A stretch of 64,000 nucleotides of DNA from JACVRW01 sp035650215 (GTDB lineage: Bacteria > Actinomycetota > Thermoleophilia > Solirubrobacterales > Thermoleophilaceae), in NCBI GenBank assembly GCA_035650215.1, contig DASRIC010000002.1, positions 1 to 64,000 on the forward strand, in the 5' to 3' direction. A program made the position numbers and the translations under genes. Every line of letters begins with the position of its first letter. Positions within the stretch are counted from its first letter, which is position 1. Shown here one piece after another: positions 1 through 7,673 of this stretch. A model generated the notes under the pieces. The model worked only from the letters and a program-made list of their open reading frames with translations, was not told where the DNA came from and ran no database searches.

Positions 1-1
1 G

Positions 2-295
2 ATCTCGCGCTCAATGGCCTGGCGCCTGATCGAGCGGCTACGGATGTCCGCCGGCCCCACCTCGGGGATGCGTCCGATCAAGAGTCCGCTGACGCCGCGG
101 GAGTGGGAGGTCTTGGACCTCATGACTGCCGGCGCGTCCACGCCCGAGATCGCGGACGCGCTCACCGTCTCTCCGGAGACCGTCCACAGCCACGTGCAGC
201 ACATCCTGCGGAAGTTCCACGCTCACTCACGTGCGGAGGCGATCGCGATCGCAGAGCGCGAGCGCGGTCGCCTCGAGCGATCGAAGGGTTCCTAG
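2..295 (+). CDS. LuxR-type HTH regulator, C-terminal part (5' truncated by window)
   Basis: The reading frame is open to the left edge, so this is the tail of a longer protein, probably a response regulator or other LuxR-family transcription factor. The visible part carries a GerE/LuxR helix-turn-helix: LTPREWEVLDLMTAG, then STPEIADALTVSPETVHSHV, then a recognition-helix tail HILRKFHAHSRAEAIAIA. This is the DNA-binding domain of the family. The ATG at 14 is only the first visible methionine and need not be the start. No receiver domain can be seen, so whether it is two-component is unknown. The stop is at 293-295, followed by 166 nt of non-coding DNA. Confidence 0.85.
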   Translation: MSRSMAWRLIERLRMSAGPTSGMRPIKSPLTPREWEVLDLMTAGASTPEIADALTVSPETVHSHVQHILRKFHAHSRAEAIAIAERERGRLERSKGS

Positions 296-378
296 CCCAT
301 AGCGAGCCGGTCGGAAACCTCCTTGGGGTAGGGAGGAAAGTCACCTTCCGCCCGCCTCATTGCGCAACTAGCGTCGAT

Positions 379-408
379 TTGACACGGCCTGGCGCGGGCT
401 GGTCTACC
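379..408 (+). promoter_or_regulatory. Possible sigma-70-type promoter
   Basis: A perfect TTGACA hexamer lies at 379-384, about 80 nt upstream of the secreted-protein gene at 462. Eighteen nt further on is a poor -10 candidate, TCTACC (403-408). Only the -35 is convincing, so this is a weak call. The rest of the 296-461 gap shows a GGAGG ribosome site at about 449 and nothing else I recognise. Confidence 0.3.
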
Positions 409-461
409 GCGCGGGCGACTGGCCAATGGGAGCAATGGCTCCTGTCATGGAGGAGTAGTCG

Positions 462-2603
462 ATGAGTGACCGGATTCTCGGACGAGGTAAACGGCGGCGA
501 CGCCGACTCTCAGTTGCAGTTGTGGCAGCGCTCGCTGTGCTGGGGATCTTTGCGATCACCAACGCGCTGGCCGTCCACGATGTTGTGTTCCAACTCGATG
601 GCGATACCGACAGCGCCACCACCACCAACGTCGGTGGAAACATTCAGGCCATCGACTGGGACAACTTCTTCGACGCGGACGGCGACGAAATAACGCCGCT
701 GCCCACGGGCTTCGACGCGTCCAGCTTCACTGACGACTTCAGGACGAACGCGAACGGCACGTTCAACACGTCCGACGGCACGACGTTCACGACCGGCTCG
801 AAGGACACCCTGAACATCAACCCTGGGTGGCAGTGCGCCAGCAGCGCCAACGTCACCGACAAGGCCGACATCATGAACGCGTACGCGGCCTCGTACGTCG
901 GCACGGGCGATCGAGAGATCCTGTACATGGGTCTCGAGCGCAACGCGAACAACGGTGACGGCAACGTCGGGTTCTGGTTCCTGCAAGACGAGGTGAGCTG
1001 CGACTCGAGCGCAGGCACCACAACCTTCACCGGCAACCATGTCGACGGCGACCTGTTCATTGTCTCGGAGTTCTCGGGCGGCGGCTCTGTGTCGACGATC
1101 CAGGTGTACCGGTGGAATGGCGGCGCCGGCGGCTCCCTGGGTACCACTCCAGTCGCGCAAGGCGCCAGCTGCGCCACCGCGGCCGTGAACGACACGGTCT
1201 GCGCGATCGTGAACGGCAATACGATCACGACGGATTGGCTGACGGCGAACAAGCAGGACGACGTCGGCAACAGCCTGCGGGTGGGGGAGTTCTTCGAAGC
1301 CGGCCTCGACCTTGAGGCGGCAGGTCTCGGCGGCAAGTGCTTCAACACGTTCCTGGCCAACACGCGCTCGTCGACATCGCTGACGGCGACGATCTTCGAC
1401 TTCACCACCGGCACGCTGGGCGAGTGCACCTCGGACGTCGCGACGACCCCGGTCGACAACGCCACCCCCCCCGCCCCCATCCCGGCGGGTGGGCTGACCA
1501 TTCCGGCCGATCCGGCCGACTCGGCGTTGCTGGTCAGGGATCGGGCGGTTCTCGACGTCACCGGAGTCGATGAGTTCGAGGCGACGCTCACGTTCCACCT
1601 CTGTGGGCCGACCGCCGCGAACTCGACGGCCCTGTGCGACAGCGGAGGTGTGCTGATCGATACGCAGAACATCACCGCTGACGGCACGTTCACATCAGCC
1701 GCCGCGACGGTCACGTCGGCGGGCCGTTACTGCTGGCGTGCCACCTTCTCGGGTGACGAGGAGGCGGGAGTGCCACCGGACTCCGACAGCAGCGCCACGG
1801 AGTGCTTCCTGGTCAATCCGAGGACGCCCACGCTCACGACACAGGCGGGCGCGCCCACTGTCGACTTCGGGCAGCCCGTGACCGACACAGCCACGCTGAC
1901 CGGCACGGCCCACAAGCCGGGCACGGGCGGGCCGGCGGGCAGCAACGGGTCGATCAACCCGGCCACGCCCGGCGGAGACGCCACCGGCACGATCACGTTC
2001 ACGCTCTACAAGGCGGACTGCACGACCCTGGCAACGGGCACCGGCACGAACCCGCAGACCAGGACCGTGAGCGGCGACGGCACGTACGGACCGGTCAGCT
2101 TCACTCCCGACGCGCCGGGGACGTACCACTGGGTCGCGAGCTACGGCGGCGACCCGCCCAACACGAACTCGACGACGCACAACAACGCCTGCAACGACCC
2201 GAACGAGGCAGTCGTCGTCCAGCAGATCCCGTCCGCGATCTCGACGGAGCAGGACGTGTACCCGAATGACTCCGCAACGGTCAGCTCGACCGTGGCGAGC
2301 AGGGAGCTCCCGGCCGGCGGGCGGATCGTGTTCAAGCTGTACGACACGGTCGCGAACTGCCAGGCGAACACGAACACCGGCCTCCTCTACACGGAGACCG
2401 ACAACACCGTTGGCGGTGGCGGTGCGGGCAACACCGCCAGCACGAACAACACGACGGTGGCGGTGGATGCCGACGCCACGGTGGCCTGGAGGGTCACCTA
2501 CGAGCCCCTGAACGCCGCGTTCACGGGCAGGCAGAGTGCCTGCGTCGAGCGCACCGCGATCGACTTCACGGACGACGCGGGTCCGGGGACGCTGTTCCCG
2601 TAA
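462..2603 (+). CDS. Secreted/cell-surface protein with Ig-like repeats
   Basis: 713 aa. A basic N-terminus (KRRRRR) is followed by a hydrophobic segment at about residues 15-37, so the protein is exported or N-terminally anchored. The first 300 residues are rich in D, N, T and G with scattered cysteines. Residues about 330-700 look like three bacterial Ig-like domains, each with paired cysteines and phrases such as GTYHWVASYGGD, typical of surface adhesin-like proteins. There is no C-terminal membrane anchor or sortase motif. The ATG at 462 has a GGAGG site 8 nt upstream. It appears monocistronic and ends at a strong hairpin. I cannot name a ligand or role. Confidence 0.85.
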   Translation: MSDRILGRGKRRRRRLSVAVVAALAVLGIFAITNALAVHDVVFQLDGDTDSATTTNVGGNIQAIDWDNFFDADGDEITPLPTGFDASSFTDDFRTNANGTFNTSDGTTFTTGSKDTLNINPGWQCASSANVTDKADIMNAYAASYVGTGDREILYMGLERNANNGDGNVGFWFLQDEVSCDSSAGTTTFTGNHVDGDLFIVSEFSGGGSVSTIQVYRWNGGAGGSLGTTPVAQGASCATAAVNDTVCAIVNGNTITTDWLTANKQDDVGNSLRVGEFFEAGLDLEAAGLGGKCFNTFLANTRSSTSLTATIFDFTTGTLGECTSDVATTPVDNATPPAPIPAGGLTIPADPADSALLVRDRAVLDVTGVDEFEATLTFHLCGPTAANSTALCDSGGVLIDTQNITADGTFTSAAATVTSAGRYCWRATFSGDEEAGVPPDSDSSATECFLVNPRTPTLTTQAGAPTVDFGQPVTDTATLTGTAHKPGTGGPAGSNGSINPATPGGDATGTITFTLYKADCTTLATGTGTNPQTRTVSGDGTYGPVSFTPDAPGTYHWVASYGGDPPNTNSTTHNNACNDPNEAVVVQQIPSAISTEQDVYPNDSATVSSTVASRELPAGGRIVFKLYDTVANCQANTNTGLLYTETDNTVGGGGAGNTASTNNTTVAVDADATVAWRVTYEPLNAAFTGRQSACVERTAIDFTDDAGPGTLFP

Positions 2604-2626
2604 GCGTCACCAAGTCGTGAAAGCGA

Positions 2627-2656
2627 GAGGGGCCCCGGCGCGAGCCGGGGCCCCTC
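2627..2656 (+). terminator. Strong hairpin terminator
   Basis: A perfect 13-bp stem (GAGGGGCCCCGGC / GCCGGGGCCCCTC) closes on a GCGA (GNRA) tetraloop, 23 nt after the stop of the Ig-like protein. There is no T-tract, as is common in high-GC actinobacteria. It probably ends transcription from 462. Confidence 0.8.
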
Positions 2657-2657
2657 C

Positions 2658-2687
2658 TCGGCGCCGATCCCTGACAATCGGCGCCGA
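2658..2687. other. Second perfect inverted repeat
   Basis: An 11-bp perfect stem (TCGGCGCCGAT / ATCGGCGCCGA) with an 8-nt loop starts 1 nt after the first hairpin. It lies between two convergent genes and may act as a back-up terminator in either direction. Confidence 0.6.
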
Positions 2688-2698
2688 GTGCGGTGACT

Positions 2699-2728
2699 GA
2701 GAGGGCGGCGTGCAAGCGCCGCCCTCTC
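2699..2728 (-). terminator. Hairpin terminator of secreted paralog 1
   Basis: A perfect 12-bp stem (GAGAGGGCGGCG / CGCCGCCCTCTC) with a 6-nt loop sits 16 nt past the stop of the minus-strand gene ending at 2745. A very similar hairpin follows the second paralog (3287-3309). Confidence 0.7.
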
Positions 2729-2744
2729 GCGATGTCGCAACGCT

Positions 2745-3164
2745 CTATTCCGCGACGTGGAAGCTCGTCGATGCGAGCGCCTTCCAACGGCGCTGCACGT
2801 ACATCTTCAGCCAGGCGGTGCAGTCGGCCTCGCCGCCCGTCCAGCTCGGAGACGCCAGCCCGAAGATCCGATTGCCGAGCGCGCCGTCGAAGAAGCCCTC
2901 CCAGCCCTGGGCGACCAGCGCGCCGCCCTGGTAGCACTCGAGGTTGACGAACGGGGACTCCGTCGCGGTCGTCTTGACCTCGAACGTAATCTCGTCGCCG
3001 TAACGCGGCCAGCTCGTATCGGCGGTTGCGTCGAGCGCGGCGGCAGGCGGGACGAGCTCGATGGACGACGTGCTGGCGCTCGGCTTGGCGGCGAGCGCGG
3101 GGGATGCGGTGAGAGCAAAGGCGCCGATGATCGACGCCAGGACTGCGGTGGCCCGCAACTTCAT
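2745..3164 (-). CDS. Small secreted protein, paralog 1
   Basis: 139 aa, starting at the ATG at 3164, which has a GGGAGGA site just upstream; the longer frame to 3311 lacks one. There is a signal peptide of about 25 residues ending at ALA-AKPS. The mature part is about 115 residues of predicted beta character with two cysteines. It contains NLECYQGGALVAQGWEGFF, shared nearly word for word with the next gene, and ends in STSFHV. The function is unknown. The two cysteines could form one disulfide in a small extracellular beta-sandwich. It lies in tandem with its paralog, same strand, each with its own ribosome site and hairpin. Confidence 0.75.
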   Translation of the reverse strand: MKLRATAVLASIIGAFALTASPALAAKPSASTSSIELVPPAAALDATADTSWPRYGDEITFEVKTTATESPFVNLECYQGGALVAQGWEGFFDGALGNRIFGLASPSWTGGEADCTAWLKMYVQRRWKALASTSFHVAE

Positions 3165-3286
3165 GATGGTTCCTCCCGTGGGTACTGCGTGGTCAGGGAA
3201 CACGATTGGTGATCGGCACGCATGCCGCGGTCTCGTTAGCGTCAGCTGCCGCTTGCCAACGAATGTCGACGCGGTCCGATAACAGA

Positions 3287-3309
3287 GAGGGCGGCCTGCG
3301 GCCGCCCTC
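3287..3309 (-). terminator. Hairpin terminator of secreted paralog 2
   Basis: A 10-bp perfect stem (GAGGGCGGCC / GGCCGCCCTC) with a TGC loop lies 23 nt beyond the stop of the gene at 3333-3758. It resembles the hairpin after paralog 1 in sequence and placement. Confidence 0.7.
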
Positions 3310-3332
3310 ATCAGGTGGGATGTCCGTCGCGG

Positions 3333-3758
3333 CTATTCGTAGACGTGGAAGCTCGTCGAGCCCAGCACGGACCCGTCGGGCTTCGTCAGGTTCGCAGTGC
3401 AGTCCGCAGCGCCACCGGTCCAAGCCCCCGAGGCAAGCCCGAAGACGCCGTCGTCGAGCGAGCGCTGGAAGAAGCCCTCCCAGCCCTGCGCCACGAGCGC
3501 GCCCCCCTGATAGCACTCGAGATGCACCCACGGCTCGGTCGTCGCGGTGGTCGAGACGTTGAAGGTCACCCGCTGCCCGTAGTGCGCGACGCCGTCCGTC
3601 GAGTCGATGAACACGGGGCTGATCGTGCCGCTGCCCGAGCTGGGCTTACCGCCCTTGCCCTTGCCGGGACCGGCCATTGCGGTCGGGGCGAGTGCGAGGC
3701 AGAGGGCCGCGAGGGCGGCCATGAGGACGAGGCGGGTAAGTGGCTTCGTCACGGGCAT
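3333..3758 (-). CDS. Small secreted protein, paralog 2
   Basis: 141 aa. I chose the ATG at 3758 because an AAGGAGG site lies 11 nt upstream. The signal peptide spans residues 1 to about 29 (hydrophobic core LVLMAALAALCLALAP, then AMA-GPG). A short GKGKGGKPSSGSG linker leads into a single domain with the same ECYQGGALVAQGWEGFF block, an AWTGGAADCTANL segment and a terminal STSFHVYE. Both cysteines of paralog 1 are conserved, so an extracellular disulfide is likely. No family name comes to mind. The tandem arrangement with matching terminators suggests local duplication. Confidence 0.75.
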   Translation of the reverse strand: MPVTKPLTRLVLMAALAALCLALAPTAMAGPGKGKGGKPSSGSGTISPVFIDSTDGVAHYGQRVTFNVSTTATTEPWVHLECYQGGALVAQGWEGFFQRSLDDGVFGLASGAWTGGAADCTANLTKPDGSVLGSTSFHVYE

Positions 3759-3922
3759 TTTCGGGGGGACCTCCTTGGCGGGTGTGGGCAGGTGCAACCT
3801 GCCCAGCGCCCTGTCGCTCCAAACGCGATAGCAGGGCTCGTGGGGTCCAATCGGCGCACGCCCACAACTGCTTGAGTTCCGCGAGGGTGCGTGGACACCT
3901 GCACGGATGCGATGCTCCGCCC

Positions 3923-4513
3923 ATGGAGGTCGTCCTCGTCCGCCACGGTGAGACCGAATGGAGCCGGGACCTCCGCCACACCGGGCGGACCGACATCCCG
4001 CTCACGGAGGCCGGCCGCAAACAGGCAGCCATCCTGCGCGGCACGCTCGGCGACTGGAGCTTCGACCGGGTGCTCTCGAGCCCGCTCGGGCGCGCGCTCG
4101 AGACCTGCCGCCTGGCCGGCCTCGGAGAGCGCGCCGAGTGCACAGACGCGCTGCTCGAGTGGGACTACGGCGACTACGAGGGGATCACGACCGCCGAGAT
4201 CCGCACGGAGCGACCGGACTGGTTCCTGTGGCGGGACGGCTGCCCGGGCGGCGAGTCGGCCGCCGACGTGGGCGCTCGCGTCGACCCGCTCGTGGAGGGG
4301 CTGAAGGCGGGGGAGGGGACCGTGGCGCTGTTCGCCCACGGGCACCTGCTGCGGGTGCTGACGGCCCGCTGGCTCGGGCTGCCGCCGCAGGACGGGGCGC
4401 TGTTCGCGCTCTCGACCGCGACGCTCTCGGTGCTCGGATTCGAGCGCGAGACGGCGGTGATCACACGCTGGAACGCGCCCGCCGCCGACGTTCCCAGCGC
4501 GATCCCTCAGTAG
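3923..4513 (+). CDS. Histidine phosphatase family protein (phosphoglycerate mutase-like)
   Basis: 196 aa, starting at the ATG at 3923. The longer open frame upstream has no homology-like sequence. The N-terminal VLVRHGETEWSRD carries the RHG catalytic motif (phospho-accepting His). A second RHG-fold signature is LSSPLGRALETCRLAG, and a late FAHGHLLRVL provides the second catalytic histidine. The domain covers the whole protein, the usual length for the cobC/GpmB-like branch. The substrate cannot be read from the sequence: these enzymes include alpha-ribazole phosphatases, sugar phosphatases and mutases. There is no cobalamin gene next to it. It is convergent with the following gene and overlaps its 3' end by 53 bp. 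Confidence 0.85.
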   Translation: MEVVLVRHGETEWSRDLRHTGRTDIPLTEAGRKQAAILRGTLGDWSFDRVLSSPLGRALETCRLAGLGERAECTDALLEWDYGDYEGITTAEIRTERPDWFLWRDGCPGGESAADVGARVDPLVEGLKAGEGTVALFAHGHLLRVLTARWLGLPPQDGALFALSTATLSVLGFERETAVITRWNAPAADVPSAIPQ

Positions 4514-5141
4514 CCGGCAGGAGCGCGCCGGCCAGCGCGACCAGCGGCACGAACAGGCCGATGATCCCCACCAGCTTGCGGCCCTTCATGAACGTCACCA
4601 CCGCGAGCGGCACCGCCGCCACCTGCAGCGCCGCCGGGAGCACCGCGCCTCGGCGGTCGACGCCCAGCAGCTCGAGCACCGCGTGCCAGATGTCGATCCA
4701 GAACTGCAGGCCCAGCAGGGTGAGCACGAGCAGTGCGGCCGTGACCACCACGGCGTCGATCGACTCCCTGCCCTTCTGCTGCCAGTAGACGTCCTCGAGA
4801 TTGAGCCAGAGCGCGAACTCGTCGAGCGTGAGCCCGAGACCGATGCCGAACGCGATAGCGACGAACTCGAGCCATGGATCGCCGAGGTCGAACGCGAGCC
4901 CGATGTAGCCCATCGTGATCAACAGCAGGATCCCCCAGACCAGATGGTGGATGTGCATGCCGCTCTTGGTCTCGACGTTGCCGGGCCACCAAGACACCTG
5001 CGCGCGGATCATGTGGGCGCTGCCGCGGATGAAGCCGAATGAGCACAGGAACGCCAGCAGGATGAGGAAGTGGATCTCCTTGCCGGGGACCTGGATGCGC
5101 TCGTCGTAGGCCCGCGTGATGTCGTGCCAGAGCTGGCCCAC
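4461..5141 (-). CDS. Integral membrane protein, unknown function
   Basis: 226 aa, GTG start at 5141. About six hydrophobic segments are visible (near residues 25-45, 62-85, 90-112, 128-148, 165-185 and 190-208). The first third has a HIHHLVWG motif and the third segment contains acidic residues (LTLDEFALWLNLED), suggesting a metal or proton site inside the membrane, but I know no family for it. The C-terminus is cytosolic-looking and Arg-rich (RWERRRRARSSV). It is transcribed divergently from the antiporter gene with almost no space between them, and its 3' end overlaps the histidine phosphatase gene. Confidence 0.75.
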   Translation of the reverse strand: MGQLWHDITRAYDERIQVPGKEIHFLILLAFLCSFGFIRGSAHMIRAQVSWWPGNVETKSGMHIHHLVWGILLLITMGYIGLAFDLGDPWLEFVAIAFGIGLGLTLDEFALWLNLEDVYWQQKGRESIDAVVVTAALLVLTLLGLQFWIDIWHAVLELLGVDRRGAVLPAALQVAAVPLAVVTFMKGRKLVGIIGLFVPLVALAGALLPATEGSRWERRRRARSSV

Positions 5142-5265
5142 GCGACCAGCCTAGACTCCGCGCGTCTCCGGCCTCGACTTCACGGACCTCGCGATTGCCC
5201 TCGCCGCGGCCACCGCCGCGCCGCTGATCGTCGACCTGCTGCCGCTCCCCAAGATCCCGCCGGTT

Positions 5266-6342
5266 GTGACGGAGATCTGCGCGGGCGTCCTGATCGGCCC
5301 GCAGCTGCTCGACCTCGTGGACATCACCGCGCCGCTCGAGGTCTTCGCCCAGCTCGGGCTGGTTTTCCTGTTCTTCCTCGCCGGCCTCGAGATCGCCTTC
5401 CGGGCGGAGCAGGAGCGCCACCTGCGGCTGCTCCTGTGGGCGTTCGCGCTCTCGCTCGTGCTGGCGTTCGGCGCCGGCTTCGGCCTCGAGGCGGCGGGCC
5501 TCGTGGGATCGTCCGTGCTGGTGGCGATCATCCTCGCGGCCACCTCGTTCGGCATCGTGGTCGCCGTGCTGAAGGACGTGGGGGCGTCCCGCAGCTCGCT
5601 GGGGCAGCTCGTGATCGCGTGCGCGTCGATCGCCGACTTCGGCACCGTGATACTGCTGTCCATCTTCTTCTCCCACCAGAGCTCGAGCCCGGAGTCGACG
5701 ATCGTGCTGCTGCTGCTGTTCGGCGGAGTGGTGGTGGCGGTGGGGATGCTGCTGGCCGGCGCGCGGATGTCGGGGCCGCTCGTGGCCGCGGTCGTGCGCA
5801 TGCAGCGCACCAGCGCGCAGATCGGCGTGCGGATCGCGTTCCTGCTCGTGGTGCTGCTCGTGCTGATGGCGCAGGAGTTCGGGCTCGAGGTGGTGCTCGG
5901 CGCCTTCCTCGCGGGAGCGATGCTGAGCTTCCTCGACCGTGAGGAGGCGGTGCGCGAGAGCGGGCTGCAGGAGAAGCTCGAGGGGATCGGCTTCGGCGTG
6001 TTCATCCCGATTTTCTTCGTGGTGAGCGGCGTGCAGCTCCAGCTCGACGACCTGTTCTCCACCGTCGACGCGGCCGTCCTCGTGCCGCTCACGGTGGTGG
6101 CGCTCCTGGTTGTGCGAGGTACGCCCGCCTTGATCTACTCCCGTTTCATGACCCGGCGCGAGGCGGTGGCCACCGGACTGCTCCAGGCCACGTCGCTGTC
6201 GTTCATCGTGGCGGCCAGCCAGATCGGCGTCGAGCTTGGCAAGCTCGAGGAGGTCGAGGCGGCCGGTCTCGTGGCGGGCGGCGTGATCTCGGTCCTTGTG
6301 TTCCCCGCGATCGCCGTGCGAATGCTGAGGCCGGCGTCGTGA
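5266..6342 (+). CDS. CPA2-family cation:proton antiporter (KefB/NapA-like)
   Basis: 358 aa from the first canonical start, GTG 5266. Membrane protein with about ten or more helices typical of Na+/H+ and K+/H+ exchangers. The family phrase EICAGVLIGPQLL opens it, followed by LVFLFFLAGLEI, a serine- and glycine-rich segment ATSFGIVVAVLKD, and a C-terminal TSLSFIVAASQIG. There is no C-terminal TrkA-N domain, so it is a stripped exchanger. The frame stays open and family-like upstream to the TAG at 5152, giving GLDFTDLAIALAAATAAP and more, so a first helix may be encoded there from an unusual start. It overlaps cydA by GTGA, suggesting co-expression with the bd oxidase. Confidence 0.85.
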   Translation: MTEICAGVLIGPQLLDLVDITAPLEVFAQLGLVFLFFLAGLEIAFRAEQERHLRLLLWAFALSLVLAFGAGFGLEAAGLVGSSVLVAIILAATSFGIVVAVLKDVGASRSSLGQLVIACASIADFGTVILLSIFFSHQSSSPESTIVLLLLFGGVVVAVGMLLAGARMSGPLVAAVVRMQRTSAQIGVRIAFLLVVLLVLMAQEFGLEVVLGAFLAGAMLSFLDREEAVRESGLQEKLEGIGFGVFIPIFFVVSGVQLQLDDLFSTVDAAVLVPLTVVALLVVRGTPALIYSRFMTRREAVATGLLQATSLSFIVAASQIGVELGKLEEVEAAGLVAGGVISVLVFPAIAVRMLRPAS

Positions 6343-7673
6343 TTGACGGCGTGCTCGGAGGAGGTCCCGAGCAGCAGTACCTGCTCGAGGCGCGCCAGAT
6401 GCAGGCGCTCTCGTTCATGATCCACATCCCGCTCGTCTGCTTCGGGATCGCGTTCCCCGCGATGGTCATCTTCCTCGAGGGGCTCTGGCTGCGCACGGGC
6501 GACCCGCTCTACAAGGCGATCGCAAAGCGCTGGTCGAAGGCGATGGTGATCCTGTTCGCGATCGGGGTCGTGACCGGGACGATCCTGTCGTTCGAGCTCG
6601 GCCTGCTGTGGCCGGAGTTCATGGCCACCTTCGGCGACGTGTTCGGCGTGGCCTTCGGCCTCGAGGGCTTCTCGTTCTTCCTCGAGGCGATCTTCATCGC
6701 GATCTACGTGTACGGCTGGGAGCGGCTGCCGCCGAAGGTGCACATCGCGTGCGGGATCCCGATCGTGCTCACCGGCATCACCGGCTCGCTGATGGTGATC
6801 TCGGTGAATGGCTGGATGAACAAGCCCGAGGGCTTCCGGATCGAGAACGGCGAGGTGGTCGACATCCAGCCGTTCACCGCCCTCTTCAACGACAACTTCT
6901 GGCACGAGCTCGTGCACATGTACCTGGCGGGCACGATCGTGGCCGGCTTCCTCGTGGCCTCCGTGTACGCCGCCGGCTGGCTGCGCGGCAACCGCGAGCG
7001 CCGCCACCGGATCTGCCTCGTGGTGGCGCTCACCTTCGCGTCGCTCACCGCGCCTGCGCAGCTGCTGGTGGGTGACTGGGCGGCGCGCACGGTAGCTGAG
7101 AACCAGCCCACCAAGCTCGCCGTGTTCGAGGGCCTTCCGAAGACGGAGAAGGGGGCGCCGCTCCACATCCTCGGCATCTACGAGGACGGCGAGGTGAAGT
7201 ACGGCATCGAGTTCCCGAAGCTGCTCTCGCTGCTCGCCTACCACGACCCGGACGCCACCGTGCAGGGGCTCGACGCGGCGGGGCCGAACGGCATCCCCAC
7301 CAACACCGGCATCAACATCGTGCGGTTGGCGTTCCAGGCGATGGTCTTCGCCGGAACGTTCATGGCGATGGTCGGCGTCTTCTTCCTGTGGAGCTGGTGG
7401 CGAAAGCGCCGGTTGCCGGAGTCGGTCTGGTTCCTGCGAGCGGTCGTGGTGCTCGGCCCGCTGTCGGTCGCGACGCTCATCTGCGGCTGGATCACGACCG
7501 AGGTGGGGCGCCAGCCCTGGGTCGTATACGAGGTGATGCGCACCGAGGACGCCGTGACCGGCGCCGACGGGATCCCGATCGGCTACGCCACGCTCGTGAT
7601 CATCTACCTCAGCCTGGCGGCGATCGCCGGCGTGATGCTGCGCCGGCTGGCACGCAAGCCGATGGAGGCCTGA
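6339..7673 (+). CDS. cydA: Cytochrome bd quinol oxidase subunit I
   Basis: 444 aa, GTG start overlapping the antiporter stop. With CydB it forms the bd-type terminal oxidase that oxidises quinol and reduces O2 to water in the cytoplasmic membrane. Visible signatures: His29 in ALSFMIHIPL (haem b595/d region), EGFSFFLE at 109-116 (the acidic pair of the proton channel), FWHELVHMYLAG with the haem b558 histidine near 193, and the family tail block GWITTEVGRQPWVVYEVMRT. The spacing and EGFSFF wording resemble the cyanide-insensitive (CioA-like) branch, and the quinol loop is short. cydB follows with a 1-nt overlap. Confidence 0.95.
   Translation: MIDGVLGGGPEQQYLLEARQMQALSFMIHIPLVCFGIAFPAMVIFLEGLWLRTGDPLYKAIAKRWSKAMVILFAIGVVTGTILSFELGLLWPEFMATFGDVFGVAFGLEGFSFFLEAIFIAIYVYGWERLPPKVHIACGIPIVLTGITGSLMVISVNGWMNKPEGFRIENGEVVDIQPFTALFNDNFWHELVHMYLAGTIVAGFLVASVYAAGWLRGNRERRHRICLVVALTFASLTAPAQLLVGDWAARTVAENQPTKLAVFEGLPKTEKGAPLHILGIYEDGEVKYGIEFPKLLSLLAYHDPDATVQGLDAAGPNGIPTNTGINIVRLAFQAMVFAGTFMAMVGVFFLWSWWRKRRLPESVWFLRAVVVLGPLSVATLICGWITTEVGRQPWVVYEVMRTEDAVTGADGIPIGYATLVIIYLSLAAIAGVMLRRLARKPMEA

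Noticed and set aside
3740..3922. 61-residue N-terminal extension of the histidine phosphatase
   Set aside because: The RHG-fold protein begins normally at ATG 3923 and the extension is Arg/Cys-rich with no family resemblance.
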